From contig CM019693.1 in the NCBI GenBank assembly GCA_009760885.1, positions 42,681,433 through 42,745,432 of the forward strand: a DNA stretch of 64,000 nt, read 5' to 3'. Each line of letters opens with the position of its first letter. Position 1 is the first letter of the stretch. A program made the translations under genes and the position numbers. The notes under the pieces were generated by a model. It saw only the letters and a program-made list of their open reading frames with translations. It searched no databases and was not told the DNA's origin. Of the stretch, positions 1-10,449 are shown piece by piece. Source of the stretch: Achatina immaculata (Eukaryota; Mollusca; Gastropoda; Stylommatophora; Achatinidae).

Positions 1-483
1 CTATTTTGTGCTTCTCCCTCACATGAATTTCTTCTATCTTATGCTTCTCCCTCACATTTCAGTCCACTCAATGTCAGACTTTGTGAGTTCATTCAAAATC
101 TGTACTTGAAACTAAACATCAGTCTTTAACTTAGTCTTCCATTAAAATAGCTAACATAACAGAAACCTTCAACAATTTTTGTACATGATATACGAGGGTC
201 ATACCGAAAGTCGTGAGCAAACATTTTTTTTAAAAATCAGAATTTATAGATTGAAAAAATATAAATGTATCACATTAACCTGCCCCCCGTGTGGTACCCG
301 GGATCTGCAAAGAATAGGACCACTGTACCCTACCATGCATGATCGTAAAAGGCGACTAAGGAGGGTTCAGCATAGGGCCAGCAACCCTATCTGGTAAAAA
401 ACTATCAGACTGCTACAGAAACAGAAGCAAGGGAAAAAGCAAATGCAGGTGGAAGGAGAAATGCTTATCAGGAAACTGAGCCC

Positions 484-1368
484 ATGAAGGTTGTGGATGA
501 AAGCCAGCCACTGGAAGTCCCCAGCCCGACTGCAGACCTCCTGGAACCTAAACAAAAGATGCAAATAGGCAGCTGGAATGTAAGAACACTAAACCAGACT
601 GGAAAACTAGCACAAACCATCAAGGAAATGCACAGATACAAACTAGACATACTAGGAATACAAGAAGCAAGATGGACAGGACAAGGCAGAAGGAAATTAA
701 CAACACAGCACACAGAAGATACAATAATATGGTCAGGTAAAGAAGATCTTCATGAAGGAGGAGTAGCATTGATTATAACAAAAGAAGCATCAAGAGCATT
801 GCTGAAATGGACCCCAATAAATGAGAGATTATTATATGCACGGTTCAACTCAAGATTCACGAAGCTGTCTATTATAGTTTGTTATGCACCACCAGAAGCA
901 GCTGAAGAGGAATTAAAAGAAGATTTTTACAACAGCCTCCAAGCCACAGTAGAAACAATACCCAAGCATGATATGCTACTCATCTTGGGCGACTTCAATG
1001 CAAAAGTAGGTGAAGGAAATGAAGATAGAAGAAGAATCATGGGAAGAGAAGGAATCGGAGAAATAAATGAAAATGGAGAAAGACTGTGCAGTTTCTGTGA
1101 AGAAAACATGATGACCATCGGAGGGACAATTTTCCAACACAAAAACATCCATAAGGTGACTTGGAGGTCACCAGATAAAAACACAGAAAACCAAATCGAT
1201 CACATACTAATAAACAACAAGTGGAAACGGTCACTACAAGATGTGCGAGCAAGGAAAGGAGCAGATATAGGAAGTGATCACAACCTTCTGGTAGCAAAAA
1301 TAAAACTAAAATTAAGGAAAGCCAGAATCGGAGAACACAGAAGATACATTTTGATACAAGAAAACTGA
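484..1368 (+). pseudogene. RTE-like element: apurinic-type endonuclease domain
   Basis: This 294-residue frame is an endonuclease/exonuclease/phosphatase domain that would nick target DNA for reverse transcription. Visible motifs in order are WNVRT (residues 31-35, Asn32), the metal-binding Glu in QEARW (Glu61), GDFNAKVG (Asp170, Asn172) and SDHNLL (Asp265, His266). All of these catalytic positions are kept. The recognisable domain starts at about residue 26; the first Met at 484 is only the first in frame, and the true start is unclear. The frame ends at a TGA just before the reverse transcriptase, which continues in another frame, so one frameshift separates the two domains. In related elements they form one polyprotein. 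Confidence 0.85.
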
Positions 1369-1442
1369 TAGACCAGCAAACAAGAAATGAATTCTCAATA
1401 ATACTTAAGAACCGCTTCAGTGTCCTACAAGATGAAGCAGAA

Positions 1443-3158
1443 ATGTCCATATTAGAGTTCAATAAAACACTACAGGAAACAGCAAAAGAGGTGCTGGGAT
1501 ATCGGAAAAGGAGAAAAGAGGAATGGATAAGTGAGACCACATGGGAAAAGATAGAGCAAAGAAAAGAAATCAAGAAAAAATTACTGAACACCAAATCACA
1601 ACGGCTTAAAGAACGAGTTTTAAGTAATTATGCACAAAAAGACAAAGAAGTGAAGGAATCATGCCGTCAAGATAAACGTCAATATTATGACAACTTAGCA
1701 GAAACAGCAGAGAAAGCAGCATATACAAATGACATGAAAACCATATATAAAATCACAAAGCAGATGACAGGTAACTTCAATACAAGAAGTGAAAGTGCAG
1801 TAAGAACACAAAATGGACAACTGGTCAGTGGAGAAAGAGAAAAAATTGAAAGATGGAGGGAACACTTTAACACCCTACTAAACAGAACACAAGCAGCACA
1901 AGCAATAGATATACCTGAAGCAAAAGCGGAACTAAACATCAATACAGGACCAATAACAATAAATGAAGTAAAAGAGGCGATAAAGATGCTAAAATCAGAC
2001 AGGGCACCAGGTGAAGATGAAGTGACTGCTGAGATGTTGAAAGCAGAAGAAACAGAAACACCAAAACAACTTTGCCGGATATTACAACAAATTTGGGATT
2101 TAGAAAAAGCCCCAGAGGAGTGGAAAACTGGTCTTATAGTAAAACTACCAAAGAAGGGTGACCTCAGAGATTGCGGGAACTGGAGAGGCATTACCCTACT
2201 GCCACTCACTAGTAAAGTATTTTGCAGAATAATCATCAACAGAATTGTACCAACACTTGAGGAAAAACTTCGGAAAGAGCAGGCAGGATTTAGGAAAGGA
2301 AGATCATGCATAGACCATATATTTGTACTTAGACAAATATTAGAACAGGCAAATGAGTGGCATAGCACAACATATGCATTATTCATAGATTTTGAGAAAG
2401 CCTTTGACAGTGTCAACAGAGATGCACTGTGGAAAATCCTAAGATGGCATGGCCTCCCCCATAAAATAGTTAATGTAATCAAAGCCCTATACGAGGGTTT
2501 TCAGTGCAAAGTTATCTGTGGAGAACATACCTCCAGCAGCTTTAGGGTACAAACAGGAGTGAAACAGGGATGTGTACTATCACCAACATTATTTATCTTG
2601 GCAGTAGACTGGTTAATGAAGGAGGCAACATCAGACAAACGCAGAGGATTACAATGGACCCTTGACACAGTGCTGGAGGACCTTGACTTTGCGGACATTT
2701 GTCTATTATCAAGCAGTCACAAAGATATGCAAGATAAAATAAACAAGTTAACCCAGAATGCAAACAACATAGGACTAAAGATCAATGTAGGAAAGACAAA
2801 GTTAATGAAGCAAAATGTGAACAACAGAAATGTACTCAGAGTAGATAACAAGTTAGTGGAGGAGGTCAACGAATTTGTATACCTTGGCAGCAGAGTAGTA
2901 GAAAATGGAGACAGCACAGAGGACATCAACAGCAGACTTACTAGAGCAAACCAGGCTTTTGCAATGCTACAGAATATATGGAAATCAAATAAACTAAGCA
3001 TAAATATGAAAATCAGGATATTTAAGAGTAATGTTCTAAGTGTACTACTCTATGGAAGTGAATGCTGGAAAATCACCAAAACCATAGAAAACAAGTTGAA
3101 TTCTTTCCAGACTAAATGTTTACGTAGAATTAAAAAATATTTTGGCCAAACACCATAA
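1443..3158 (+). pseudogene. RTE-like element: reverse transcriptase domain, catalytic motif lost
   Basis: This 571-residue frame contains a linker of about 170 residues and then the reverse transcriptase. Recognisable blocks include the APGEDEV block, NWRGITLLP, EQAGFRKGRS, motif A (LFIDFEKAFDSVN) and motif B (GVKQGCVLSP). Motif C, normally FADD, reads FADI here, with GAC then ATT at 2694-2699, so the second catalytic Asp is missing. The C-terminal YLGS and YGSECW blocks follow. The frame stops at 3158 and the element continues in another frame from 3173. The loss of an essential Asp and the two frame breaks show this copy is dead. Confidence 0.87.
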
Positions 3159-3172
3159 GAAATAACATTTTA

Positions 3173-3457
3173 TTGGCAGAAATGCAGATGAAACCACTGA
3201 CAACAATTATTGAGGAAAGACGGTGGCGATGGTTGGGACATGTGCTCCGAATGACTGACAACTCACTACCAAAAATAGCACTAAGATGGACACCACAGGG
3301 GAGCAGAAGTAAGGGTAGACCAAAAGAGACATGGAGAAGAACAACAGAAAGGATGTTGAGCAATAGAGGGCTCACCTGGGCAAGAGCAGAAAAAAAGGCG
3401 AAAGACAGGCATTTGTGGAAAACCCTTGCGGAAGCCCCATGTGCCCTGGGCACTTAA
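3173..3457 (+). pseudogene. RTE-like element: C-terminal tail of the polyprotein
   Basis: This 94-residue frame is the end of the RTE polyprotein. It has the WLGHVLRM block and the GRPKETWRR block that close many RTE-type proteins, then ends at TTAAGGTTC just before the (GA)n tail. It is in a different frame from the preceding reverse transcriptase, so a frameshift lies near 3159-3172. No independent function is likely. Confidence 0.8.
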
Positions 3458-3557
3458 GGTTCAGAGAGAGAGACATTAACCTGCATCCTTTGCACTACTT
3501 GTAGATGTCACATAACGTTACCATCATGTGCCAGTGACCACGCGGAGCATAAACAAA

Positions 3558-4253
3558 ATGGCGGGTGCTGAAGTTTCGTTTCGTCGACGTGCTGTTATTG
3601 AGTTCCTCATTAAAGAGGAAATCCCCGCTGCTAAAATTCACCAAAGACTTCAGTTTGCTTATGGAGATGTGTGTATGGGTACTGTTAGGGAGTGAGTGAA
3701 ACATTTCAAAGATGGAAACACGAGCATCCAAGATATGCCTCACAACGGTCGCCCTCGAACAACCTCCAATGAACGCAACGTGGATAGGGTTGACGACATC
3801 ATTAAACAAGACAGACATGTCACAGTATCTGAAGTCGCTGTAAATCTTGGAATAGGACATAGTGCAGTACAGGAAATGATTGAAACCTTAGGCTATAGAA
3901 AAGTTTGTACCCACTGGGTCCCACGTTTTGGTGACTGAAAATCACAAAGCTGTGAGAAAAACTCTGCTTGCTGGACAACTGAGGAAATTCAGAAAATAGG
4001 TTGGGATATTCTTCCACAACCTGCCTATAGCCCCGACCTGGCACCCAGTGATTAACATCTTTTCAGTTTGAACAAATGCGAGGCCATCACTACGACACAG
4101 GAGAGAACGCCCAGAAAGCAGTGCGTCTGTGCCTTCGGTCAGCTGGAACGAAATTCTACCGGGAAGGTATTTTCAAACTTGCAGAGCGATGGGGAAAATG
4201 TATGCAGAGAAATGGAGATTATGTTGACAAGTGAAGAAAAGGATGCAGTTTAA
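3558..4253 (+). pseudogene. mariner-like transposase, internally deleted
   Basis: The frame opens at ATG 3558 with a helix-turn-helix DNA-binding region (FLIKEEIPAAKIH). An in-frame TGA at 3693-3695 falls where a Trp codon is usual (before VKHFKDG). The second helix-turn-helix and the GRPRTT linker are present to about 3938. The sequence then jumps to the last catalytic block (PAYSPDLAPSD) near 4020-4055, followed by a stop and a tail to 4253. The middle of the catalytic domain, including the blocks that carry the first and second catalytic Asp, is gone. The protein cannot be active. Confidence 0.82.
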
Positions 4254-4491
4254 AGTTATACATTTATATTTTCTCTATCTATAAGTTCTGATTTTCAAAA
4301 AAAAAAAAATTTCTGCTCACGACTTTCGATATGACCCTCGTATATTGCTGGATTTACATGCTTTGACAACTATCACCTGTACATTGTTATAGACATGCAA
4401 ACAGCCTGAACTATTATAAAGATTGATATTTACAACTCCTCTTATGGTTTTAAAAAATTGAGAATACACGGAGTATAAGAGAATTACTTAC

Positions 4492-4842
4492 TGTTTGTAT
4501 TTCCACATTTGTCCTTATTGTCCAAGTCTGTAGATGCATTCTCATTTCCCATGTGTGTCAGTGAGTTTTTCTTGCATGTGTCCATGTCTGTGCCTGATGT
4601 AAGTGAGTTTTTCATGCACGTGTCCATATCTTTGTCTGATGTCAGTGAGTTTTTCTTGCACGTGTCCATATCTTTGTCTGATGTCAGTGAGTTTTTCTTG
4701 CACGTGTCCATATCTTTGTCTGATGTCAGTGAGTTTTTCTTGCATGTGTCCATATCTGTGCCTGATGTCAGTGAGTTTTTCTTGCACGTGTCTATATATA
4801 TATATATGTCTGATGTCAGTGATAACTTCTTCACTTCTTCAT
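4492..4842 (-). CDS. candidate host exon with 14-residue repeats
   Basis: A 351-nt open stretch on the minus strand lies between a possible acceptor (ATTTATAG at 4843-4850) and a consensus donor (GTAAGT starting at 4491). It codes for an acidic, Ser/Thr/Lys-rich sequence made of repeats of LTSDKDMDTCKKNS and ends in KCGNTN. Both ends are phase 1, so the exon could be skipped or duplicated without a frameshift. It is related to the stretch at 55,152-55,330, which has a single repeat-like unit and a donor at the same codon position, and similarity continues about 100 bp further upstream. In that relative an ATG frame runs through; here the matching upstream frame hits a stop, so this copy may be a relic. 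Function is unknown. Confidence 0.4.
4551..4800 (-). repeat. 42-bp in-frame minisatellite, about six copies
   Basis: The unit reads (plus strand) GTCAGTGAGTTTTTCTTGCA then CGTGTCCATATCTTTGTCTGAT and repeats about six times with small changes. The 42-bp period keeps the minus-strand frame open, giving a 14-residue protein repeat. The array ends in a short (TA)n run at 4795-4807 that alters the last unit. Confidence 0.85.
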
Positions 4843-5029
4843 CTATAAATATCAGTGATGAACACTGATATCTGTGTGATCTATTGCCATTTTCTCATTT
4901 GACTTTAGAGAAATCTAAACAGTTCTCAAAACACAATTAAATAATGTGACGGAAGAGTGTTTATATCTACTTCTTTCTTGTCTAATTAAATTAATGGAAA
5001 CAAAATGTAAATTCAATATGTAGGAGACT

Positions 5030-5170
5030 TAAGCAAGAGCAAACTCTCTTACCAAATCTGTAAGAGATTTACACTAAGAACAAAATTCTCTTATCAAAGC
5101 TGCAAGGGATTTACACGAAGAACAGAACTCTCTTACCAAAGCTGTAAGAGATTTACACTAAAAGCAAAGC
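5030..5170. repeat. degenerate ~43-bp repeat, three to four copies
   Basis: Units contain CTCTTACCAAA, then GTAAGAGATTTACAC and a variable AAGAACA stretch. CTCTTAC and GTAAGAG can pair, so each unit has a small inverted repeat. From 5170 to about 6010 I see no gene, only a G16 run at 5400-5415 and A/T-rich sequence. Confidence 0.6.
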
Positions 5171-6053
5171 TGCTGCTATAAAACACGAAACAGACATAGG
5201 CTAGGAGGACAAATGCTACTGTAAAAGTCTGAGATAAGCTGAGCCATCTGTTACAAATGTAGCTCTTTCTGAGTGATCTCCATAAAAATTATTTGTAGCA
5301 TATTTATCACTTCTAGCTGTACAGATTATGGAAGCTTAAGAACTATTGTTACACAGATTTTCAGCATCAGTAACAATTTTGGGTTTGGCGGAAGGAAGTG
5401 GGGGGGGGGGGGGGGTATAAAATTCTTACAAGCCTTATGCATACATCCAGTAGATTAAACAAAATACTGTATAGATCTATATATCATATGGGAAACCAAA
5501 TGGGAATTTATACACTGGAATCTGTCTTCAACAGATTGTAAGATCATGTCAAAGGCATATGGTACAAACACATTTGAATTTCTAAACTAGATGTAGGAAA
5601 GCCTTGTCTTATTCGTCATATTCAAAATGCCATTTTTTTTTCTTTTTCTACCTTGCTCTACCTCACATTGGAAATAGTTACACACGAGGAGCAGGAAAAG
5701 ACAGTTCTATGTCGATTCTTTTCACAGGCTGAATGTAGTGGGCTATGAAAAGGCCATCATTTAATTTTGCCAGTTTATTGCTGGTGCTACAGAGTTTGTG
5801 TACATTTTTTAGATGGAAATCTGACCGCCCGTGGATTAGTCTGTAGTATACGTATGATAACAGATTTACATTTAAAAACTGTCAGCACATATCAACTTTA
5901 TACCAGTAGTGTATGCTGAAATTTGTTCTAAAAATTTGTGCCTCTGCACATGCCGGAGGGAAAAACACGGAGTTCCCTTCTGTGCCAGACAAAAAGCGCG
6001 GGTCTTGATATGTATAGGGGATCTTCTTCTTCTTCTTCGTTCGCATTGTCTGT

Positions 6054-6530
6054 CTATATCTGCAGTCCTGTCTCTTGGATAAATTTCACTGTTTTTTGTA
6101 ACTCATGTATGGAACCGTAGAGCTTATCTTCTTCAGTGGTTTCACTGGGCCAGTAATTATTTCTCAGTGTCTCGTAGTTAATGCAGTTCTGGAGGATATG
6201 TTCCACAGTTTGGGGCACCTGGGCACATGTACATAGATTAGTAGTACCAACCTTAAACTTCGTATACATATGACTTCGGAGTCGGCTGTGTCCTGTTCGG
6301 AGACGGAAGATGGTGACTTGTTCCTTTCTGTTTAGCATGTGATAGTCATCATGTGGTGGTGTTTGAGGCTTCCTGTAGGTTTTTATCATGCTTTTCTTCT
6401 GATTATAGGTGATTGGTATGTCTGGTTACTCCATTTCAGTGCCCTCTTTGGCCAGATGGTCAGCTTTCCCATTGCCTGGTATCCCACAGTGGGAGGGAAT
6501 CCATTGCAAAGTGACTCCATGTTGTTAGCC
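6054..6530 (-). pseudogene. I-like element copy 1: RNase H end and C-terminal tail
   Basis: On the minus strand the end of RNase H (WIPSHCGIPGN with the His, then KADHLAKEG with the Asp) is followed by a tail with a Cys/His cluster (CTCAQVPQTVEHILQNC), a usual ending of I and jockey type polyproteins. Two TAA stops interrupt it, one before QHGVTL near 6535 and one after the GTEME block near 6435. The second copy at 48 kb has a sense codon at the first site, so that stop is a change private to this copy. Confidence 0.8.
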
Positions 6531-7616
6531 AATTTTTGACAAGGCATCCTTAAGGTCTGGTAGTTTGTTGCACTGAAGAGCTTCCAGTACTGATCTCGCA
6601 TCTGAAAGAATTACTACAGGACATGTATCAATTCTGGAATCTGATAGTTTTTCAACTGCGGCAATAATTGCCCTAACTTCTGTATCAAAGTTGTTGCAGT
6701 ATTTACCAGTGGGTATGGAAATCTTGTCAATGTTTGGATATTCAATATATGCTCCTGCCCCTCCATTCTTTATGGCATTATGTGCAGATCCATCTGTATA
6801 CACACGTATCCAGGTGTCACATGGATATTTGTCATCTAGAACACTAAGTGTGGCTGTTGATCTTACAAGACTGATCTGTATCTCACCATTCTGCACACCT
6901 TTCACTTCAGTCTGAATAGTTATTTGTGTATAATCTGCTTCTTTCCATGGTGTATGCTCTGGTACAGATGATAATGGAGCGACTACAGTTGGAAGGTCAG
7001 GTATCAGCTTACGCATACGCTTGGCCTGATGAATGAAGCTGCTTCTTTTAAGCCGTCCTAATGCCAAGTTATTGAATCTCTCCTTCAGGGGATGGCTTAC
7101 AGAGTTAAGGAATTTTTCTTCAATGGTCATGACCTTTGTGTCTCTACGTTCCTTTAGCGCTTGAACACCAACTATTTTCTGCATTTCTACTATTGGTGTG
7201 GACCTCATGGCACCTGTGATAATCCGTAGTGACTGATTTTGAACCTTGTCTAGATTATGCAGCGTAGTGTTTGATGCTGTGCACCAAGATGTTGAGCCAT
7301 ATTCTAAATGTGGTAGAATACTTTGTTGATATACATTCTTGAGGATTCTTTCACTAGCTCCCCATGTGGTTCCACTTAATTTTCTTAATATGGCTAGTTT
7401 TCTTCTGGCTTTTACTTCTGCACTGTTGATGTGTTGCTTCCACGTCAGTTTTGAGTCAAGAGTCACTCCTAAGTAAGTGGGTTGGTTGTCCATCCTTAAG
7501 GGTATTTCATTTACAAAGATCTTACCTGGTTTCTGTTTAGATGAGAGAGTGAACAGAGTAGTACTTGATTTCTCTGTGTTGATACTTACACACCATTTGT
7601 TTGTCCATGATGTCAA
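6525..7616 (-). pseudogene. I-like element copy 1: reverse transcriptase end and RNase H start
   Basis: This 363-residue minus-strand frame holds the thumb and connection of the reverse transcriptase (YLGVTLDSKLTWKQHI, YGSTSW) and then the RNase H domain: VYTDGSA (first catalytic Asp), TEVRAI (Glu) and LSDARSV (second Asp). The block with the third Asp lies in the next piece (6054-6530). The role is second-strand synthesis and removal of the RNA strand. The frame is open throughout, so selection on this part ended fairly recently relative to the other copies. Confidence 0.83.
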
Positions 7617-8655
7617 GATGTCTGCTGCTCTTTGGAGTCTCTGTGTAGCAACTGTCGCATATTCATCTGTACATCACATGACCAGATCATCTGCATACAG
7701 TGTCGCTTTGATTCCATAGGGAAGTTCCTTGACCAGGTCATTAATGAATACAAGGAATAGTGTAGGCGAAAGGACTCCTCCTTGTGGTACACCGTGTCGC
7801 AGAAGTACTTTCTGGCTTTTGTGTCCATCCATTACTACTCTTGCTCTTCTATTGTGTAAATAGGACTTTATCCAGTTGTACAGTCTTCCATTCACATTGC
7901 AGTTTCTTAGTTTCCACAGCAGACCTTTTTTCCATACTTTATCAAAGGCTTTCTTCAGATCTATCCACGCTGCTAGTACAAGGTTTTTCTCTTGGAATGC
8001 ATCCTCAATCTCTTGAGAGAGATAGGACACTTGATGTTCCGTACTGTAGTACTGCCTAAATCCTGCTTGTTGTGGAACGAGAAGGTTTTCACTTTCTAGG
8101 TACCATTTTAGCCTCAGGTCAATGATGCGTTCCATCGTCTTGCATAGGCAGCTAGTGAGACTGATTGGCCTGTAGCTGGAGGCAGTATCACTGTTTTTCC
8201 CTGGTTTTAGCAGTGGTACCATGCTTGCTTCCTTCCAGATTTGAGGTAACTTACCTGTGCTCCAGCACATATTGAAAATATCCAACAGCTTTCCCATTGC
8301 TGCCGTTCCCAGGTTCTTGATCATTTCATTGGACACTCCATCTGGTCCTGGTGATTTCCTTGGTTTCAGTTTACTAACTGCTAGGTCTAACTCACTGCGG
8401 GTGATTGGTGCATCCATGACCTCCACTTTTCTGACTTGTTCCTCTTCTTTCTGTGGCTCGATGCGCACTGTGCGCTCCTTCTCTGGATGGATATCAATGT
8501 TGCAGTCCTGTGCAAACATGCGAGCAAAGTGATCTGCTACCTGCTTACCTGTAAGAGTTTTCCCATCCTCTATTAGTGTAACCTGTGTACTTCTTCCAGT
8601 ACTCTCATCATTTAACTGTTTGATTAGTTTCCACAGTTTCCTTCCATCTTTTCAA
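7617..8655 (-). pseudogene. I-like element copy 1: reverse transcriptase core
   Basis: The core frame (8519 to 7674) has KSPGPDGVSNEM, RPISLTSCLCKTMERI, QAGFRQYYSTEHQV, motif A (AWIDLKKAFDKVW), motif B (GVPQGGVLSPTLF) and an intact motif C, LYADDLV. The frame is closed by TGA at about 7674, just after motif C. The 47-kb copy has TGG (Trp) at this site, so this is a single G-to-A change. Upstream, 8520-8655 continues in frame with the linker; a frameshift near 8652 separates it from the endonuclease. Confidence 0.85.
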
Positions 8656-9514
8656 AGTTTAGGGACTCTGTTTTCTCTCTCCAACTTTCCCGTCTGGCTT
8701 GCAGCTTTGCTCTCTGAAATTTGGCCTTAGAATGTTGGTAATTATTGTGGTGTTCTTGGCATGGTCTATTTTCTGCTTGCTTTCGAGCTGCTTCCACGTC
8801 ATCATGGAGTTTTCCCACCTCACTAGACCAGTATGGTTTATAATCCCTGCGAGCTCCTCTGGGAATGGTTTCACGAGCGGCCTGAAGGATACAAGCATTG
8901 AATTCCTTCACTATGGTGTTAATATCCTTACCTTCTATGGACAGCTGTCCCACCAGGATACCTGTACGATGTCTGTACATTGTCCAGTTTGCTTTTTTAT
9001 AGTTCCATCTGGGGAGAGGGCTACTGGTGTTAAGGAGTTCATTTTCTATTGTCAGGAAGACTGGTCGATGGTCGCTACCTCCAAGTTGTTTTCCAACTTC
9101 ACGTGTAATGTTCCACTTCAGATCTGGAGAGTGGAATGCCAGATCTGGTGTTGATTTTGTATGCCAAGCCCTTGAGTACAATGTTGGGGGATCCATTGGC
9201 TGGTTGATCAGGAGAAGTCCATTATCATCCTGCCAGCTCTCAACTTCCTCTCCTCTCTTGTCTATGTGGTCATAGCCCCAGCTCTGGGAATGGCTGTTAA
9301 AATCACCACAGACCATCAGTCTCTCTTTGTGTGGGAATGTTTCTAAAGCAAGTGGGCGGTCATTAGGACAGTAATAGTTAAGGAGGTGGAAATCTGTATT
9401 ACTACTTTTCAGATGGATCATCTGGTATTCGGCTCCTTCCATGTACACTCCCACCTGACATGCGCTGTCGGTCTGATCTAAAACACTGGTAGCCTCTGAT
9501 TTTAAAGGCGGCAT
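8624..9514 (-). pseudogene. I-like element copy 1: endonuclease domain
   Basis: This frame has the C-terminal two thirds of an apurinic-type endonuclease: the GDFNSHSQSWG block with Asp and Asn, the LLINQ block, TPDLAF, and GGSDHRPVF with the catalytic Asp-His. A Lys/Arg/Gln-rich linker of about 100 residues with coiled-coil character follows (AARKQAENR to WREKTESL). The N-terminal third lies in the next piece in another frame; the break is near 9450. The first Met is not a real start. Confidence 0.84.
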
Positions 9515-9925
9515 CTTTGGTTAGGTGTGTCTCCTGTATGCAGCATATACTTACCTGCTCTGCAAAAAGTATGTTCTCTAGTTCAACCTTTTTGCTATAG
9601 CCATCTCTAACACTGCTGACACCCTCAGCATTCCACTGCATTATTTTAAGTTCTTGCTTTTTGGCTGTTTTCTTCTGTTGTATTTTTTGGCCAGTAGCTC
9701 TACTCTCATGTCTCCTGACTCCACAAGACGAACTGAGAGGACCTCCAGTAGCATTGGGTGGACCCTTTCGAGGCAGGGGGCCCGGCACTGCACCTGCCTG
9801 GTTAGTCTTCACAGGGCGAGCACCATGTTTAAAAACTGCAGATATAAACATTTCATTAGCGATAATGCGTGTTACCCTGATTTTTGCGATGCGCCTTTTG
9901 GCTGGGTAACTCCGACTTCAGCACC
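9450..9925 (-). pseudogene. I-like element copy 1: N-terminal region and start of endonuclease
   Basis: The frame runs through a basic, Pro/Gly-rich leader (GPLPRKGPPNATGG) into the first endonuclease motifs: MQWNAEGVSS with Asn and IQETHLT with the catalytic Glu. A likely start is the Met near 9851, but the frame is open further up to about 9925. A frameshift near 9450 separates it from the rest of the domain. Confidence 0.75.
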
Positions 9926-10449
9926 TTTCCTTGCTAGGGCAGACTGTGGTCTTGCTCGGACTGCCATGAAGACAGTGTGGCAGGCCTGGCCAAAACTTTG
10001 TTTTCCAGCCTCTGGTGGCTCTACTTAAGCCCCTTCTCCATGTCAGATGGTTTGGAGACAGTTCCACAAAGACACTCTGACTTTGAGATGAGGAATCTGA
10101 TGAGTGCTTCAACGATATCCATTCCCCGCCACCCATAGTCTACTGGCTCTGTTTTGTTTACATCATTCTGATAGCCATTGTTGTAAAGACCCATAGGCTT
10201 GTCACGTCCTGGATTCATTGGTTTCACACCAGTCTTCCCTCATCCCCGCCAGAGATCTCCATGTCCCCATCCGTCCACCAACCTGACATTACATTTTACA
10301 AAAATAACAATTACAATTGGTGTTGATTGCTACAAGTTTCTGGGCTACAGAGGTAGGTCAGAGTTTTTAAGCAAACAGATCTATGTTCCCTGTCTCACAA
10401 ACACTATGTTAAGATAAGTGTGTTCTTAACACAGTTGTTCCCAGGGGAA
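9926..10449 (-). other. I-like element copy 1: 5' leader and possible ORF1 remnant
   Basis: The first base of the element is at 10449, reading TTCCCCTGGGAACAACTGTG on the minus strand, the same 5' start as the copy at 62,190. A short minus-strand frame at 10227-10021 (starts MKPMNPGRDKPM) and its continuation with an ARPQSALARKGAEV stretch are kept in outline, but I see no zinc knuckle. It may be a vestigial ORF1 or the N-terminus of a single polyprotein. Confidence 0.5.

Larger units (their letters stand above)
284..3472 (+). mobile_element. RTE-like non-LTR retrotransposon, apparently full length
   Basis: A 3.19-kb element carries an apurinic-type endonuclease, a reverse transcriptase and a C-terminal tail in plus orientation. 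Its limits are set by a 12-bp direct repeat, ACATTAACCTGC, at 272-283 and 3473-3484, which belongs to the interrupted mariner. The 5' leader (284-483) has no long frame. The 3' end is a short tail followed by (GA)n at about 3463-3472 rather than poly(A), as is common in RTE-type elements. Two frame breaks and a changed catalytic motif make it inactive. The RTE assignment is by eye; RTE-X is also possible. Confidence 0.85.
191..4342 (+). mobile_element. mariner-like transposon split by an RTE-like insertion
   Basis: The two ends are inverted repeats: 191-219 starts TACGAGGGTCATACCGAAAG and 4314-4342 is its reverse complement with one mismatch in that stretch. TA dinucleotides flank both ends (189-190 and 4343-4344), the usual Tc1/mariner target. 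Between them lie a short 5' piece (to 283), the inserted non-LTR element (284-3472) and the rest of the mariner (3473-4342) with a broken transposase. Without the insertion the mariner would be about 950 bp, shorter than the usual 1.3 kb because the transposase has an internal deletion. The element is dead but both ends are well kept. Confidence 0.88.
6023..10449 (-). mobile_element. I-like non-LTR retrotransposon with RNase H, full-length copy
   Basis: A 4.43-kb minus-strand element is bounded by an 11-bp direct repeat, GTATAGGGGAT, at 6012-6022 and 10450-10460. Reading on the minus strand: 5' leader, a short N-terminal region, endonuclease, reverse transcriptase, RNase H and a Cys/His tail, then a (GAA)n 3' end at 6023-6037. 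RNase H within the polyprotein points to the I group. Two more copies lie at 45,938-48,902 and from 62,190 to the window end; all three share the (GAA)n end or the 5' end. Point stops and frameshifts break this copy. An ORF1 with a clear nucleic-acid-binding domain was not found. Confidence 0.87.

Noticed and set aside
4509..4868. Plus-strand repeat frames (SVSFSCTCPYLCLM and VSEFFLHVSISLSD repeats)
   Set aside because: They are the other strand or other frame of the 42-bp repeat. The minus strand has splice signals and a related locus at 55 kb; the plus strand has neither.
6691..9275. Plus-strand frames across the minus-strand I-like element
   Set aside because: Shadows of the element's real frames; no motifs of their own.
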